Of a stretch of 64,000 bases of DNA, positions 16,203 through 24,743 are shown in pieces. A model generated the notes under the pieces. That model saw only the letters and a program-made list of their open reading frames with translations. It did no database searches and was not told the origin of the DNA. Made by a program: the position numbers and the translations under genes. The stretch's first letter is position 1. Each line of letters begins with the position of its first letter. This DNA is from a bacterium (GTDB taxonomy: Bacteria > ARS69): positions 39,922-103,921 of the forward strand of contig JALGZR010000012.1 of the NCBI GenBank assembly GCA_025774805.1, written 5' to 3'.

Positions 16203-18521
16203 ATGTCCAGACTACTTCCCTTCGCGCTCCTGGTACTCCCTCTCATCTTCCCGTTCCCGTCCGGCGCCACCGGCTTCCAGGCCGGCTCCCTCCAGGAGGG
16301 GTATCGGGTGGAAGTGCTGGCTTCCGGCCCCGAGAGGACGGTCCTCCGATTCCAGGTGGGCCAGTTCGACCTGAGCCCCGTGGAGATCGACGGCGGGGAG
16401 TGGTCGATCGTCGACTGGAAGGGCGGCGCGGCGGGGCTAGAGCGGGGCCTTCCGTCCCTTCCCGCGTTCCACGAGTCGATCGTCCTGCCGGACGACGCCC
16501 GCATGGAGCTCCGGGTGCTGTCGGCGGAGTTCCAGGACTTCCAGGGCGTCCGGATCGCTCCCTCCAAGGGCCTGTTCACGCGGGACATCCTGCCGTCGGA
16601 CGTCCCGTACGAGTTCTCCGAATTCTACAACGGGAACGACTGGTATCCCGCAGAGCTGGCGTCCCTCGGAGCGCCCTACATCCTGCGGGACGTGCGCGGC
16701 GCCGTCACCTCGGTGAACGCGTTCCAGTGGAACCCGGCATTGGAGACGCTTCGCGTCTATACCCGCGTGGACGTCGAGATCCGGGCCGCGGGACCGGGTG
16801 AGATCAACGTGCTCACCCATCGCCCCGACCGGCGGGTCCGCGAGTTCGAGGAGATCTACGCGCGGCACTTCCTGAACTACGGGGGCGGCCTCCGCTACTC
16901 GCCGGTAGTCGAGGCGGGCACCGTGCTCGTGATCGCCTACGACTCGTTCGCCCCCGCGACTCAGCCTCTGGTGGACTGGAAGAACGAGATGGGCCTGCCC
17001 ACTCGGCTGGCGCTGAAGTCCGAGGTCGGGACCACGGCAAACGACTTCAAGGCCTACATCCAGGACGCCTACGACAACGAGGGGGTCTGCTACATCATCC
17101 TCGTGGGAGACGCCGCCCAAATCCCGTACTTCTTGAACGACGGCGGCGCCGCCGATCCGATGATGACGCTTCTCGCGGGAGGGGACAGCTACCCGGACGC
17201 CTTCATCGGTCGCATCTCGGCCGAGACGCCGAGTCAGGTCGAGACGCAGGTGGAGCGGATCGTCGAATACGAGCGGGATCCCGACCCCGCCGGCACGTGG
17301 TACTCCAAGGGGATCGCGATCGCGTCGAACGAGGGAGCCGGCATCGGAGACGATGGAGAAGCGGACTGGCAGCACGCCCGGAACTATCGGGCGGACCTCC
17401 TCGCGTTCACCTACACGACGGTCGACGAGCTGTACGACGGTTCGCACGGGGGCGATCCCACGGGCAACGGAGGAGGCGGCGATGCCGCTGGCAATCCGAC
17501 CCCGTCCATGGTCGCGGATCGGGTCAATGCGGGCCGGAGCTTCATCGGCTACACCGGCCACGGATCCTCGTCGGCCTGGTCGACCTCCGGATTTTCGAGC
17601 GCCAACGTCAATGCCCTGGTCAACGACAACCAGCTTCCGGCGATCATCAGCGTGGCCTGCGTGAACGGACTGTTCACGAGCGGGACCTGCTTCGCGGAGG
17701 CGTGGCTCCGCGCCACCCACTCCGGGGAGCCCACGGGAGCGGTGGCCTGCTACATGTCGACGGTGAATCAGGGCTGGGCGCCACCGATGCGCGCGCAGGA
17801 CGAGTTGGTCGACCTCCTCTGCGGCGAGGCGATGCGAACCTGGGGCGGGCTCTGCTTCAACGGCTCCTGCGACATGATCGACCACTACGGCTCGGCCGGC
17901 ATCTCCGAGTTCAAGAACTGGACGATCTTCGGGGATCCGAGCCTGCAGATGCGCACGGCCACTCCCCTGCCCCTCGCCGTCAGCCACTCGGGAACGGTGG
18001 ATCCCGCGGCGGGCGAGTTCGAGGTCACGACGGAGCCCGGGGCCCTTGCCGCGCTCAGTGACGAGGGCGTGCTCATCGGCTCGGCGTACGCCGACGAGCT
18101 CGGCATCGCGCTCATCATGTTCGACCCGCAGGACATGGCCGGTCGATCCGAGGTCACGCTCACGGTCACCGCGTTCAACTGCGTGCCGAACTCGAGCACG
18201 GTTCCGGTGGGAACGAGCACGACGTCCGTGCCGGCGGTGGCGGGTGTCGTGTCGCTCGAGCAGAACCTCCCCAACCCCTTCGCCCGATCGACCCGAATCG
18301 CGTTCTCCATTGCGGGCGACGCGGCCGTTCGGCTCGAGATCTACGACGTGGCCGGCCGCCGCGTCCGGACTCTGGAGAACGGACTCCTTCCGGCCGGAAT
18401 CCACGACGTGACGTGGGACGGCACCGACGACGCCGGTCACCGGCTGGCGGCGGGCAGCTACTTCTACCGTCTCGTTACGAACGAGAGAGTGGAGACGAAA
18501 CGGATGGTGCGTCTCCGCTGA
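16203..18521 (+). CDS. Secreted C25 (gingipain-type) cysteine peptidase with C-terminal sorting domain
   Basis: 772 residues. Signal peptide of about 22-25 residues; a gingipain propeptide-like beta region to about 230; C25 catalytic domain at about 230-590 with the catalytic His in YTGHGS (H453) and Cys in SVACVNG (C486). The end (about 680-772) is a FlgD-like Ig / Por-secretion-tail domain: LEQNLPNPFARSTRIAFSI, IYDVAGRRVRTL, WDGTDDAG, final KRMVRLR. This type of tail is used by the type IX system for export and cell-surface attachment. GGAGG lies 6 nt before the ATG. It is likely a surface protease; substrate specificity cannot be read from sequence. A hairpin 29 nt past the stop may end the transcript. 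Confidence 0.93.
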   Translation: MSRLLPFALLVLPLIFPFPSGATGFQAGSLQEGYRVEVLASGPERTVLRFQVGQFDLSPVEIDGGEWSIVDWKGGAAGLERGLPSLPAFHESIVLPDDARMELRVLSAEFQDFQGVRIAPSKGLFTRDILPSDVPYEFSEFYNGNDWYPAELASLGAPYILRDVRGAVTSVNAFQWNPALETLRVYTRVDVEIRAAGPGEINVLTHRPDRRVREFEEIYARHFLNYGGGLRYSPVVEAGTVLVIAYDSFAPATQPLVDWKNEMGLPTRLALKSEVGTTANDFKAYIQDAYDNEGVCYIILVGDAAQIPYFLNDGGAADPMMTLLAGGDSYPDAFIGRISAETPSQVETQVERIVEYERDPDPAGTWYSKGIAIASNEGAGIGDDGEADWQHARNYRADLLAFTYTTVDELYDGSHGGDPTGNGGGGDAAGNPTPSMVADRVNAGRSFIGYTGHGSSSAWSTSGFSSANVNALVNDNQLPAIISVACVNGLFTSGTCFAEAWLRATHSGEPTGAVACYMSTVNQGWAPPMRAQDELVDLLCGEAMRTWGGLCFNGSCDMIDHYGSAGISEFKNWTIFGDPSLQMRTATPLPLAVSHSGTVDPAAGEFEVTTEPGALAALSDEGVLIGSAYADELGIALIMFDPQDMAGRSEVTLTVTAFNCVPNSSTVPVGTSTTSVPAVAGVVSLEQNLPNPFARSTRIAFSIAGDAAVRLEIYDVAGRRVRTLENGLLPAGIHDVTWDGTDDAGHRLAAGSYFYRLVTNERVETKRMVRLR

Positions 18522-18549
18522 GACCCCGCTCTCCGGCATCACCCCGGGG

Positions 18550-18580
18550 GGGGCGGATCGGTCCGAGACCGGTCCGCCCC
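18550..18580 (+). terminator. Strong G+C hairpin after the C25 peptidase gene
   Basis: GGGGCGGA pairs perfectly with TCCGCCCC, and the inner TCGGTC pairs with GACCGG (one G-T pair), giving a 14-bp stem with a 3-nt loop. There is no T tract, so termination is plausible but not certain. Confidence 0.5.
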
Positions 18581-18689
18581 GTCCAACGAAGGGCCGGCCG
18601 GGAACTCCCGGCGAGGCGAGACCGTTCCCAGGCATCCCGCCAGGGTTCCGAATCCTCGCGGGAAGCTCGCCGTCTCGCCTCGGGAGGGG

Positions 18690-18742
18690 CTGGCCCGCAT
18701 TTCTCCACAGCCATGCGGCGAGCCGGGGGAGAAACACGGGCC
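18690..18742. repeat. Family A palindromic repeat (degenerate copy)
   Basis: Left arm CTGGCCCGCATTTCTCCAC and right arm GGGGGAGAAACACGGGCC. It stands 45 bp before a family B element in the 18522-18957 gap, which otherwise holds only the hairpin at 18550-18580. Confidence 0.6.
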
Positions 18743-18787
18743 GGACCGACGAGAGGAGACCGGGCGGCGGTGGTTGGATCGCCGGAC

Positions 18788-18899
18788 TAGCCCGGACTAT
18801 TCATGAAGGGCCGTCGCGAGATCGTGGAGACGCCCACCGGACGGGCACCCGCAGGGGCTCGAACCCGAGTCGTATCTGAACGATACGTCGCAGGGTGCG
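18788..18899. repeat. Family B inverted-repeat element, truncated copy
   Basis: Matches the left arm and core of the complete element at 45366-45547: it begins TAGCCCGGACTATTCATGAA, contains CACCGGACGGGCACCCGCAG, then the hairpin CGTATC-TGAAC-GATACG, and stops at CGCAGGGT. The right terminal arm is missing. Confidence 0.8.
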
Positions 18900-18957
18900 T
18901 GATGGTGGTTTCATTGGGGTCTCTCCACCGTTCGAGACCGCGGAGAAGGAGCATCGA

Positions 18958-19899
18958 ATGAGTCGGTCTCTTGCACGCGCCTTTCAGAGCCACCCTGGAG
19001 CGGTCCTCACGCTGGTTCTCGCCCTGGCCGCTCTCGTGGCACCTCCCACCGCGAGAGCCCAGATCGGAGCCCTTCCGGTCCCCACCGACGAGGACTTCGA
19101 AGACGATCTCGAGATCTACGTCCCGCGACTCGTCATGGGCATCACGGGCCACAGCACCGTGGGGGCCACTGCGATGGACGACCTCAACGACTCCGTCGAG
19201 AGCTTGAACGCGAAGATCGCCGAGCAGGGGACTTCCGGCGTCGAGTACGGGAAGTTCAATGCGGGCCCCTCCTTCGGCGTCGGGCTCCGGGCCCTGATCT
19301 TCCGAAAGGTCATCCTCACGACGGAGTTCGAGCGCTTCTTCCGGATGGACGAGGTCGGAGGCTTCACTCAGCAGTCGGAGATCACCATTCCGGCCAGCGT
19401 GTACACGGTGACGGCGGGATGGAACTTCCTGAACGAGCCCCACCGTCGCTTCGGCTTCGGGGCGGGAATCGCCCACTGGACGGCGGAGGGCGAACAGGTC
19501 TTTCTGGAGAACGAGGAGGAGATCGGGAAGCTCACCTTCGAGGGTTCGTCTTTCGGGCACCAGTACTTCACGTACCTCGAGATGCCCCTCACCGAGCGGC
19601 TCTACGTGCACGGGGTGATGGGCTGGCGATTCGCCAAGATCGACGATCTGGACTTCGCCGGCGTGGAGACTCTGGATCCTCGGATCACCGACAGCGATTA
19701 CGTCGATCGCTTCGTGTGGAACACGTTCCCCGACGTTCCCCCGCCCCCTCCGCCGGAGGAGAACGGAGAAGAGGAGGAGCCGGAGTTCGTGCCGCAGATC
19801 CTGCAGCGCTTCGACGACGGGGGCAACTCGCTGGACTACTCCGGCTTTTACGGCCGCATGGGATTCACGATCTACTGGAATCCGCCGGACCGCTTCTGA
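18958..19899 (+). CDS. Exported beta-rich protein of unknown function, probable outer-membrane barrel
   Basis: 313 residues, not recognised by name. Signal peptide 1-36 (hydrophobic TLVLALAALVA, then cleavage after ARAQ). The mature part shows alternating hydrophobic/polar stretches typical of amphipathic strands (FGVGLRALIF, ILTTEFERFF, YTVTAGWNFL, LYVHGVMGWRF). Near the C-terminus is a short acidic proline linker (PPPPPPEENGEEEE) and a last strand GRMGFTIYWN. AAGGAG lies about 7 nt before ATG 18958. An outer-membrane barrel or surface protein of roughly OmpW/OmpX size is the best guess; no function is assigned. It precedes the convergent glyA gene by 50 nt. Confidence 0.75.
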   Translation: MSRSLARAFQSHPGAVLTLVLALAALVAPPTARAQIGALPVPTDEDFEDDLEIYVPRLVMGITGHSTVGATAMDDLNDSVESLNAKIAEQGTSGVEYGKFNAGPSFGVGLRALIFRKVILTTEFERFFRMDEVGGFTQQSEITIPASVYTVTAGWNFLNEPHRRFGFGAGIAHWTAEGEQVFLENEEEIGKLTFEGSSFGHQYFTYLEMPLTERLYVHGVMGWRFAKIDDLDFAGVETLDPRITDSDYVDRFVWNTFPDVPPPPPPEENGEEEEPEFVPQILQRFDDGGNSLDYSGFYGRMGFTIYWNPPDRF

Positions 19900-19949
19900 C
19901 AGACCGCCTCTGACGGGCGCGGCATCGCTCCCGGAGCTCCCGAGGACCC

Positions 19950-21233
19950 CTATGGGGTCCCCGTCTCGATCTCCGCGTCCTCGAGATCGGGATAGAGGGG
20001 ATACTCGGCCGCCAGAGCCTCCACCTCCCCCTTCAGCGACGCCTTCACGCCCTCGTCCTCGGCGAGATTCTCGAGCGTTCGTCCGATGAGCGACGCGATC
20101 CGCCGCATCGCCTTCGGGCCCATGCCGCGCGATGTGATCGCCGGAGTGCCGACCCGGATGCCGCTCGTGATGGTCGGCTTCTTGGTGTCGAACGGGATCG
20201 CGTTCTTGTTCACCGTGATCCCGACCTCGTTCAAGAGCCGTTCGGCCTTCTTTCCCGAGATCCCCTTCGGAGTCATGTCCACGAGCATGAGGTGATTGTC
20301 GGTTCCGCCGGAGACGAGGCGAAAGCCTTCCTCGATCAGGGCCTCGGCGAGGACGTGCGCGTTCTCCACGATCTTCGCCGCGTAATCCCGGAACCCCGGG
20401 TGGAGCGCCTCTCCGAAGCAGACCGCCTTCGCGGCGATGACGTGGCAGAGGGGCCCGCCCTGCATCCCGGGAAAGTTCGTCTTGTCGATCCGTTGGGAAA
20501 GGTCCTCCGTGCAGAGGATGAATCCCGAGCGGGGTCCGCGAAGCGTCTTGTGCGTGGTGGAGGTCACGACGTCGGAGTGCGGCACGGGGGAGTCGTGCAC
20601 GCCGCCCGCCACCAACCCGGCGAAGTGCGCCATATCGGTCAAGAAGTAGGCGCCGATCTCGTGGGCGATCTCCCGGAAGGCGGGGAAGTCCCAGGCCCGG
20701 GGATAGGCGCTCCCTCCGGCGACGACCATCTTCGGCCGGTGCTCTCGGGCGAGATCTCTCACCCGATCGAGATCGATGCGCTCCGTTTCCCGGTCGACCT
20801 CGTAGTGGACCACGTTGAAGAACCGCCCCGAGAAGTTGGCCGGATGACCGTGCGTGAGGTGGCCACCGTGGGCGAGCGAGAGCCCGAGCAGCCCGTCGCC
20901 CGGCTCGAGCAGGGAAAAGTAGGCGGTCAGGTTCGCGGTGGACCCGGAGTGAGCCTGCACGTTCGCGTGCTCGGCTCCGAAGAGCTCCTTGGCGCGCTCG
21001 ATGGCCAAAGTCTCCGTCTTGTCGACCTCGGAGCAACCGCCGTAGTAGCGGCGACGGGGATACCCCTCGGCGTACTTGTTCGTGAGCGGAGAGCCGACCG
21101 TCTCCAGCACGGCCCGACTGACGAAGTTCTCGGACGCGATGAGCTCGATCCCTTCGTTTTGACGGCGGACCTCCCCCTGGACCGCCTCGTACACGGCACG
21201 GTCCGTCTTCCTGAGCGACTCGAACTTGGACAT
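19950..21233 (-). CDS. glyA: Serine hydroxymethyltransferase
   Basis: 427 residues, standard bacterial length. Family signatures: [10 protein letters not shown] near the N-terminus, NVQAHSGS, and the PLP-lysine motif [14 protein letters not shown]. It interconverts serine plus tetrahydrofolate with glycine plus 5,10-methylene-tetrahydrofolate, the main one-carbon source for purine and thymidylate synthesis. It is the last gene of a minus-strand run that includes purE and purD, which use one-carbon units or glycine: purD ligates glycine to phosphoribosylamine. The gap to the upstream phosphatase gene is only 12 nt, supporting co-transcription. Confidence 0.97.
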   Translation of the reverse strand: MSKFESLRKTDRAVYEAVQGEVRRQNEGIELIASENFVSRAVLETVGSPLTNKYAEGYPRRRYYGGCSEVDKTETLAIERAKELFGAEHANVQAHSGSTANLTAYFSLLEPGDGLLGLSLAHGGHLTHGHPANFSGRFFNVVHYEVDRETERIDLDRVRDLAREHRPKMVVAGGSAYPRAWDFPAFREIAHEIGAYFLTDMAHFAGLVAGGVHDSPVPHSDVVTSTTHKTLRGPRSGFILCTEDLSQRIDKTNFPGMQGGPLCHVIAAKAVCFGEALHPGFRDYAAKIVENAHVLAEALIEEGFRLVSGGTDNHLMLVDMTPKGISGKKAERLLNEVGITVNKNAIPFDTKKPTITSGIRVGTPAITSRGMGPKAMRRIASLIGRTLENLAEDEGVKASLKGEVEALAAEYPLYPDLEDAEIETGTP

Positions 21234-21245
21234 GTCGACCTCTTT

Positions 21246-21734
21246 CTAAGAGTGATCCGCGTCTCCGGCGGCCATCTCGAGAATACGGGGGATACCCTCG
21301 CGAAACAGGGCCTCGATCTTCGCGAACGTGCGACGGTACGAATCGACGTTGCCGCCGAGAGGATCGGCGACGCTCGCCTCGGAGCCCTCTCTCCCCGCGA
21401 GGGCCCCCAGAAGCCGTGTCTTCGTGTCGGCGGCGGGCGAGAGTCCGAGGACGCCCGAGCGGTGACCCGGCTCCATCACCAGCACCAGATCGGCCTCGTC
21501 GATCCGGTCCGCAGTGAGGCTCCGGCTCTGGAAGCCCTCGAGATCGAGGCCGTTCTCCCGCGCGATCTCGAGGGCGCCCGGAGAGGCGAGACCCCCCTCC
21601 CTCGCCTGGATGCCGGCGGACGAGAACTCGAACCCGCCTTCCCCCTCGCGCTCGACGAATCCCCTCGCGATCGCCTCCGCGAGAGGACTCCGGCAGGTGT
21701 TTCCGGTACACACGAACAGAACGCGAAACGGCAT
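21246..21734 (-). CDS. Low-molecular-weight protein phosphatase (tyrosine or arginine phosphatase)
   Basis: 162 residues. The P-loop CTGNTCRS gives nucleophile C9 and R15, and the general acid is D124 in ADPLG. The family contains protein tyrosine phosphatases and the arginine phosphatase YwlE; in Bacillus and many other bacteria ywlE lies next to the threonylcarbamoyl-AMP synthase gene, exactly the neighbour here, so an arginine phosphatase role is possible. No McsB kinase is in the window to support that. Start ATG 21734 has GAGGT 5 nt upstream and places the P-loop at the usual distance from the N-terminus; an upstream in-frame ATG adds 31 featureless residues overlapping the neighbour. 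Confidence 0.9.
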   Translation of the reverse strand: MPFRVLFVCTGNTCRSPLAEAIARGFVEREGEGGFEFSSAGIQAREGGLASPGALEIARENGLDLEGFQSRSLTADRIDEADLVLVMEPGHRSGVLGLSPAADTKTRLLGALAGREGSEASVADPLGGNVDSYRRTFAKIEALFREGIPRILEMAAGDADHS

Positions 21735-21751
21735 GGACACCTCGGGCGGGT

Positions 21752-22420
21752 TCAGCGGGACTCGAATTGACGAAGGGCGGGGACGACCGCTCCCCGGCGC
21801 AAGATCTCGGCGTGGGGCCCCGTGCAATCGACGATCGTGGAGGGAACGGAAGCCGGCGCCGGTCCGCCGTCGAGAACGAGGTCGACTCCGTTCCCGAAGA
21901 TCTCGAGAACCTCCGCCGCCGAAGCCGCCGGCCTCTCTCCCGACAGGTTCGCGCTCGGGGCCGCGAACGGCCCTCGGACCGCGGCGAGCAGGTCGAGAAG
22001 AAGGTCATCGCCGGGGATCCGGACCGCGACCGTGCGCCGCGCGGCGACGACCTCGGTCGGAAGGTCCTCCTCGGCGGGAAGGACGAGCGTAAGTGGGCCG
22101 GGCCAATGCGCCGATCCGAGGCGGCGGGCGACCGGGGTGAGGTGGGACGTCACCGCCCGCACTTCGATCCACGACGCGGCCAGGAGGACGAACGGCTTCG
22201 CCTTCGGCCGCTCCTTCAGTTCGACAAGGCGGCGGAGCGCGTCGGGGCAATTCACGCTGGCCAGGAGACCGTAGGTGGTGTCGGTCCGGCCGGCGACGAT
22301 CCCACCCCTCTGGAGGAGGAGGGCGATACGGTGCAGGACCCCCGGGTCCGGGGCGGAGTGATCGACGGACACGACCTCGGGGGAGTCGCTACTTGGCTGC
22401 GAGCTCGGTCTTGTACTCAT
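21752..22420 (-). CDS. tsaC: Threonylcarbamoyl-AMP synthase (YrdC/Sua5 domain)
   Basis: 222 residues. The YrdC fold is shown by TDTTYGLLASV, the basic PKAKPF substrate-binding motif and PSANLSG. It makes L-threonylcarbamoyladenylate from threonine, bicarbonate and ATP, the first step of the essential t6A37 modification of ANN-decoding tRNAs. Only the catalytic domain is present, so it is the TsaC-type rather than a long Sua5. The start at 22420 overlaps the purE 3' end by 32 nt; GAGG lies close upstream. The first 27 residues are low complexity, so a shorter start (for instance GTG 22372) is possible. Confidence 0.93.
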   Translation of the reverse strand: MSTRPSSQPSSDSPEVVSVDHSAPDPGVLHRIALLLQRGGIVAGRTDTTYGLLASVNCPDALRRLVELKERPKAKPFVLLAASWIEVRAVTSHLTPVARRLGSAHWPGPLTLVLPAEEDLPTEVVAARRTVAVRIPGDDLLLDLLAAVRGPFAAPSANLSGERPAASAAEVLEIFGNGVDLVLDGGPAPASVPSTIVDCTGPHAEILRRGAVVPALRQFESR

Positions 22421-22853
22421 CGAGCCTCTTCTCGATCTCGGGATCGTTCAGACCCAGGATCTGGGCCGCGAAGATCGCGGCATTCTTCCCCCCCGCGACT
22501 CCGATCGCCATCGTGGCCACCGGCACTCCGGGGGGCATCTGGACGATGGCGTGGAGCGAGTCCACCCCCGAGAGATGGGATCCGGCCAGTGGCACTCCGA
22601 TCACCGGAACCGTGGTCATCGACGCGACCACCCCGGGGAGTGCCGCGGCCATTCCGGCCCCGCAGATGATCACCTGGTACCCCCGGGCCCGCGCGCCCAT
22701 CGCGATCTCGCGGGTCCGTTCCGGGGCGCGGTGCGCCGACGAGACGACGAAGTCGCCGGTGAGTCCGAACTTCTCCAGATAGTCGAGGCACCCCTGCATC
22801 GCCTCCCGGTCACTCTCGCTTCCCACCATCACGAGGACGCGTTTGGACATCAT
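22389..22853 (-). CDS. purE: N5-carboxyaminoimidazole ribonucleotide mutase
   Basis: 154 residues, class I PurE length. Motifs: VMVGSESD at the N-terminus, SAHRAPER with the catalytic histidine, and AGMAAALPGVVAS. It moves the carboxylate of N5-CAIR to C4 in de novo purine synthesis, so a PurK partner is expected elsewhere in the genome. The ATG overlaps the purD stop by 4 nt (ATGA), with GGAG 5 nt upstream, indicating translational coupling. Confidence 0.97.
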   Translation of the reverse strand: MMSKRVLVMVGSESDREAMQGCLDYLEKFGLTGDFVVSSAHRAPERTREIAMGARARGYQVIICGAGMAAALPGVVASMTTVPVIGVPLAGSHLSGVDSLHAIVQMPPGVPVATMAIGVAGGKNAAIFAAQILGLNDPEIEKRLDEYKTELAAK

Positions 22854-24154
22854 CCGGTCTCCTCATTCACGGTGGCAGTCTCGGCCAATCCCTTCTCTCC
22901 GATGTCCGTCCGGTGGAACATCCCCTCGAACCGGATCGTGGCAAGCGTCCGGTGGGCCGCTTCGCGGGCGGCGGCGAGCGTCGGGCCCAGGCCCGTCACG
23001 GCGAGAACTCTCCCGCCCGCGGTGACGATTCGCCCGTCCTCGCGCCGGGCGGTCCCGGCGTGGAAGACGATCGCGTCGTCGCGCTGGTCCTCCTCCTCGA
23101 GCCCGGTGATCGTCCGTCCCGGGTCCGATCTCCGCGGATATCCCGCCGACGCGGCCACCACGGTGAGCGCGGCGCCCGGCCGAGTTCTCGGCGGCGGAGC
23201 CGAGGCCAGGTTTCCGCGGGCACACGCGGCGAACAGTTCGAGCGCGTCCCCGTCGAGAAGGGGCAGAACCACCTGAGCCTCCGGATCGCCGAAGCGCACG
23301 TTGTATTCGAGAACCTTCAGTCCCTGCGACGTGAACATCAGCCCCGCATAGAGCACGCCGCGGAAGTCGATCCCCTGCCGCGCGAGTCCCTCGACGATCG
23401 GCGTGACGGCCGAGGCCACCGCCGCCTCCAGAGCCTTCCCGCCGAGAGGAGGATAGGGAGCGTACGCGCCCATGCCTCCGGTGTTCGGCCCGCGATCGCC
23501 GTCGTAGACCCTCTTGTGATCCTGGCTCGGCACGAGCGTTCGAATCTCGTCTCCGGCGACGACGGCCATGACCGAGGCCTCGTCCCCTTCCAGCCACTCC
23601 TCGAGAACGAGTCGAGACCCCGCCTCACCGAAGACCTTCTCCTCCACCGCGCGCCGCACGGCGTCGAGAGCCGCGTCCCGGTTCTCCGCCATCACGACGC
23701 CCTTGCCGGCGGCGAGGCCGTCGGCCTTGACCGCGACGCGCTCTCCGAGCTCTTCGAGGGCCCGGGCCGCCTCGTCCCGGCTTCCCACGGTGATGGCGCG
23801 CGCGGTCGGCACGCCGCAGTCACGCATCCACTTCTTCGCGTGCACCTTGCTGCCCTCGAGTCGCGCCGCCTCACGGCCGGCGCCGAACACGAGAGCTCCC
23901 TCCCGCCGGAGGTGATCGGCGAGCCCGGCCACGAGCGGGGCCTCGGGCCCGACCACGACGAGATCGATGTCCTCGCGCCGGCAGTACGACACGACTTCGT
24001 CCCCGCGCGAGGGATCGAGGACGGCGTTCTCCGCGAGACGGGCCGTGCCCGCGTTGCCCGGCGCGCAGACCAGCCGGCCGCAGGCGGAGCTCTTCGCGAT
24101 CGCCCACGCGAGCGCGTGTTCGCGGCCCCCGCTTCCCAGAATCAGGACGTTCAC
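22850..24154 (-). CDS. purD: Phosphoribosylamine-glycine ligase (GAR synthetase)
   Basis: 434 residues, full length. It opens with VLILGSGGREHALAWA; the ATP-grasp domain includes KADGLAAGKGVVM, and the late motifs are GPNTGGMGAY and RFGDPEAQ. It joins glycine to phosphoribosylamine in the second step of purine synthesis; GlyA at the end of the same gene run can supply the glycine. A family A palindrome separates it from the upstream NlpC gene, which may break the transcript there. Confidence 0.97.
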   Translation of the reverse strand: MNVLILGSGGREHALAWAIAKSSACGRLVCAPGNAGTARLAENAVLDPSRGDEVVSYCRREDIDLVVVGPEAPLVAGLADHLRREGALVFGAGREAARLEGSKVHAKKWMRDCGVPTARAITVGSRDEAARALEELGERVAVKADGLAAGKGVVMAENRDAALDAVRRAVEEKVFGEAGSRLVLEEWLEGDEASVMAVVAGDEIRTLVPSQDHKRVYDGDRGPNTGGMGAYAPYPPLGGKALEAAVASAVTPIVEGLARQGIDFRGVLYAGLMFTSQGLKVLEYNVRFGDPEAQVVLPLLDGDALELFAACARGNLASAPPPRTRPGAALTVVAASAGYPRRSDPGRTITGLEEEDQRDDAIVFHAGTARREDGRIVTAGGRVLAVTGLGPTLAAAREAAHRTLATIRFEGMFHRTDIGEKGLAETATVNEETG

Positions 24155-24180
24155 GAGATCCTCCCCGTTCGGCGACCGGG

Positions 24181-24240
24181 CCGGCCCGTCCCACCCTGCT
24201 CGACCGCCGCCGCGGCGAGCCGCGTGAGAGAGCGGGCTAG
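24181..24240. repeat. Family A palindromic repeat (degenerate copy)
   Basis: The right arm GTGAGAGAGCGGGCTAG is clear; the left arm (CCGGCCCGTCCCACC) is worn. The CTAG at 24237-24240 supplies the TAG stop of the NlpC gene. Confidence 0.6.
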
Positions 24241-24743
24241 TCGGCGAACACCCGGCGAGCTTCCACGATTCGCCGGTGAAAGTAGGCGTCCATCAGGTAG
24301 TCGATCACGACTCCCCGTGAGGAGGATGCGTGAATGAACCGGTTCGAGTCGAGAGCGATTCCCACGTGATTCACCCGCGAGGAGTCCAGCCGGAAGAAGA
24401 TCAGATCGCCCGCCGCCAGCTTCTTGACGGGGATCGACCGTCCGGCCCGCTGCTGGGCCCGGACGGTCCGGGGCAGAGACGCACCCAGCTCTCCCAGGAC
24501 GGCCTGGGTGAGCGCGGAGCAGTCCACCCCGCGGCGATCCACCCCCCCGTATCGATAGGGCGTGCCCAGCCAGGACCTCGACGCCTCCTCGACCCGTGCG
24601 CGAGCCGGGAGCCGGACGGCGGGGGAGGCCAGGCCGGGCCGTGCCGCCCGCCCGGAGTCGGGAGAGCGATGGATCGGCTTGGGCCCACACCCGATGGCCA
24701 GGAGCAGGAGACCGAGGACCGTCGGTCGGAGCACTCGTCTCAC
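24237..24743 (-). CDS. NlpC/P60 family peptidoglycan hydrolase lipoprotein
   Basis: 168 residues. Signal peptide with lipobox LAIGC (lipidated C19), a short linker, then an NlpC/P60 domain with catalytic C75 (RRGVDCSAL), H126 (NHVGIAL) and a third polar residue H138 (FIHASSS). Family members are D-glutamyl-diaminopimelate endopeptidases that trim peptidoglycan stems; this one is probably membrane-anchored and works in the periplasm, like Spr/MepS. The ATG overlaps the gatB stop by 4 nt (ATGA). The stop codon lies inside a family A repeat. Confidence 0.93.
   Translation of the reverse strand: MRRVLRPTVLGLLLLAIGCGPKPIHRSPDSGRAARPGLASPAVRLPARARVEEASRSWLGTPYRYGGVDRRGVDCSALTQAVLGELGASLPRTVRAQQRAGRSIPVKKLAAGDLIFFRLDSSRVNHVGIALDSNRFIHASSSRGVVIDYLMDAYFHRRIVEARRVFAD

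Noticed and set aside
16430..16440. GGGGCTAGAG inside the first C25 peptidase gene as another family A arm
   Set aside because: Only the CTAG is shared; no TCTCACC or partner arm is present.
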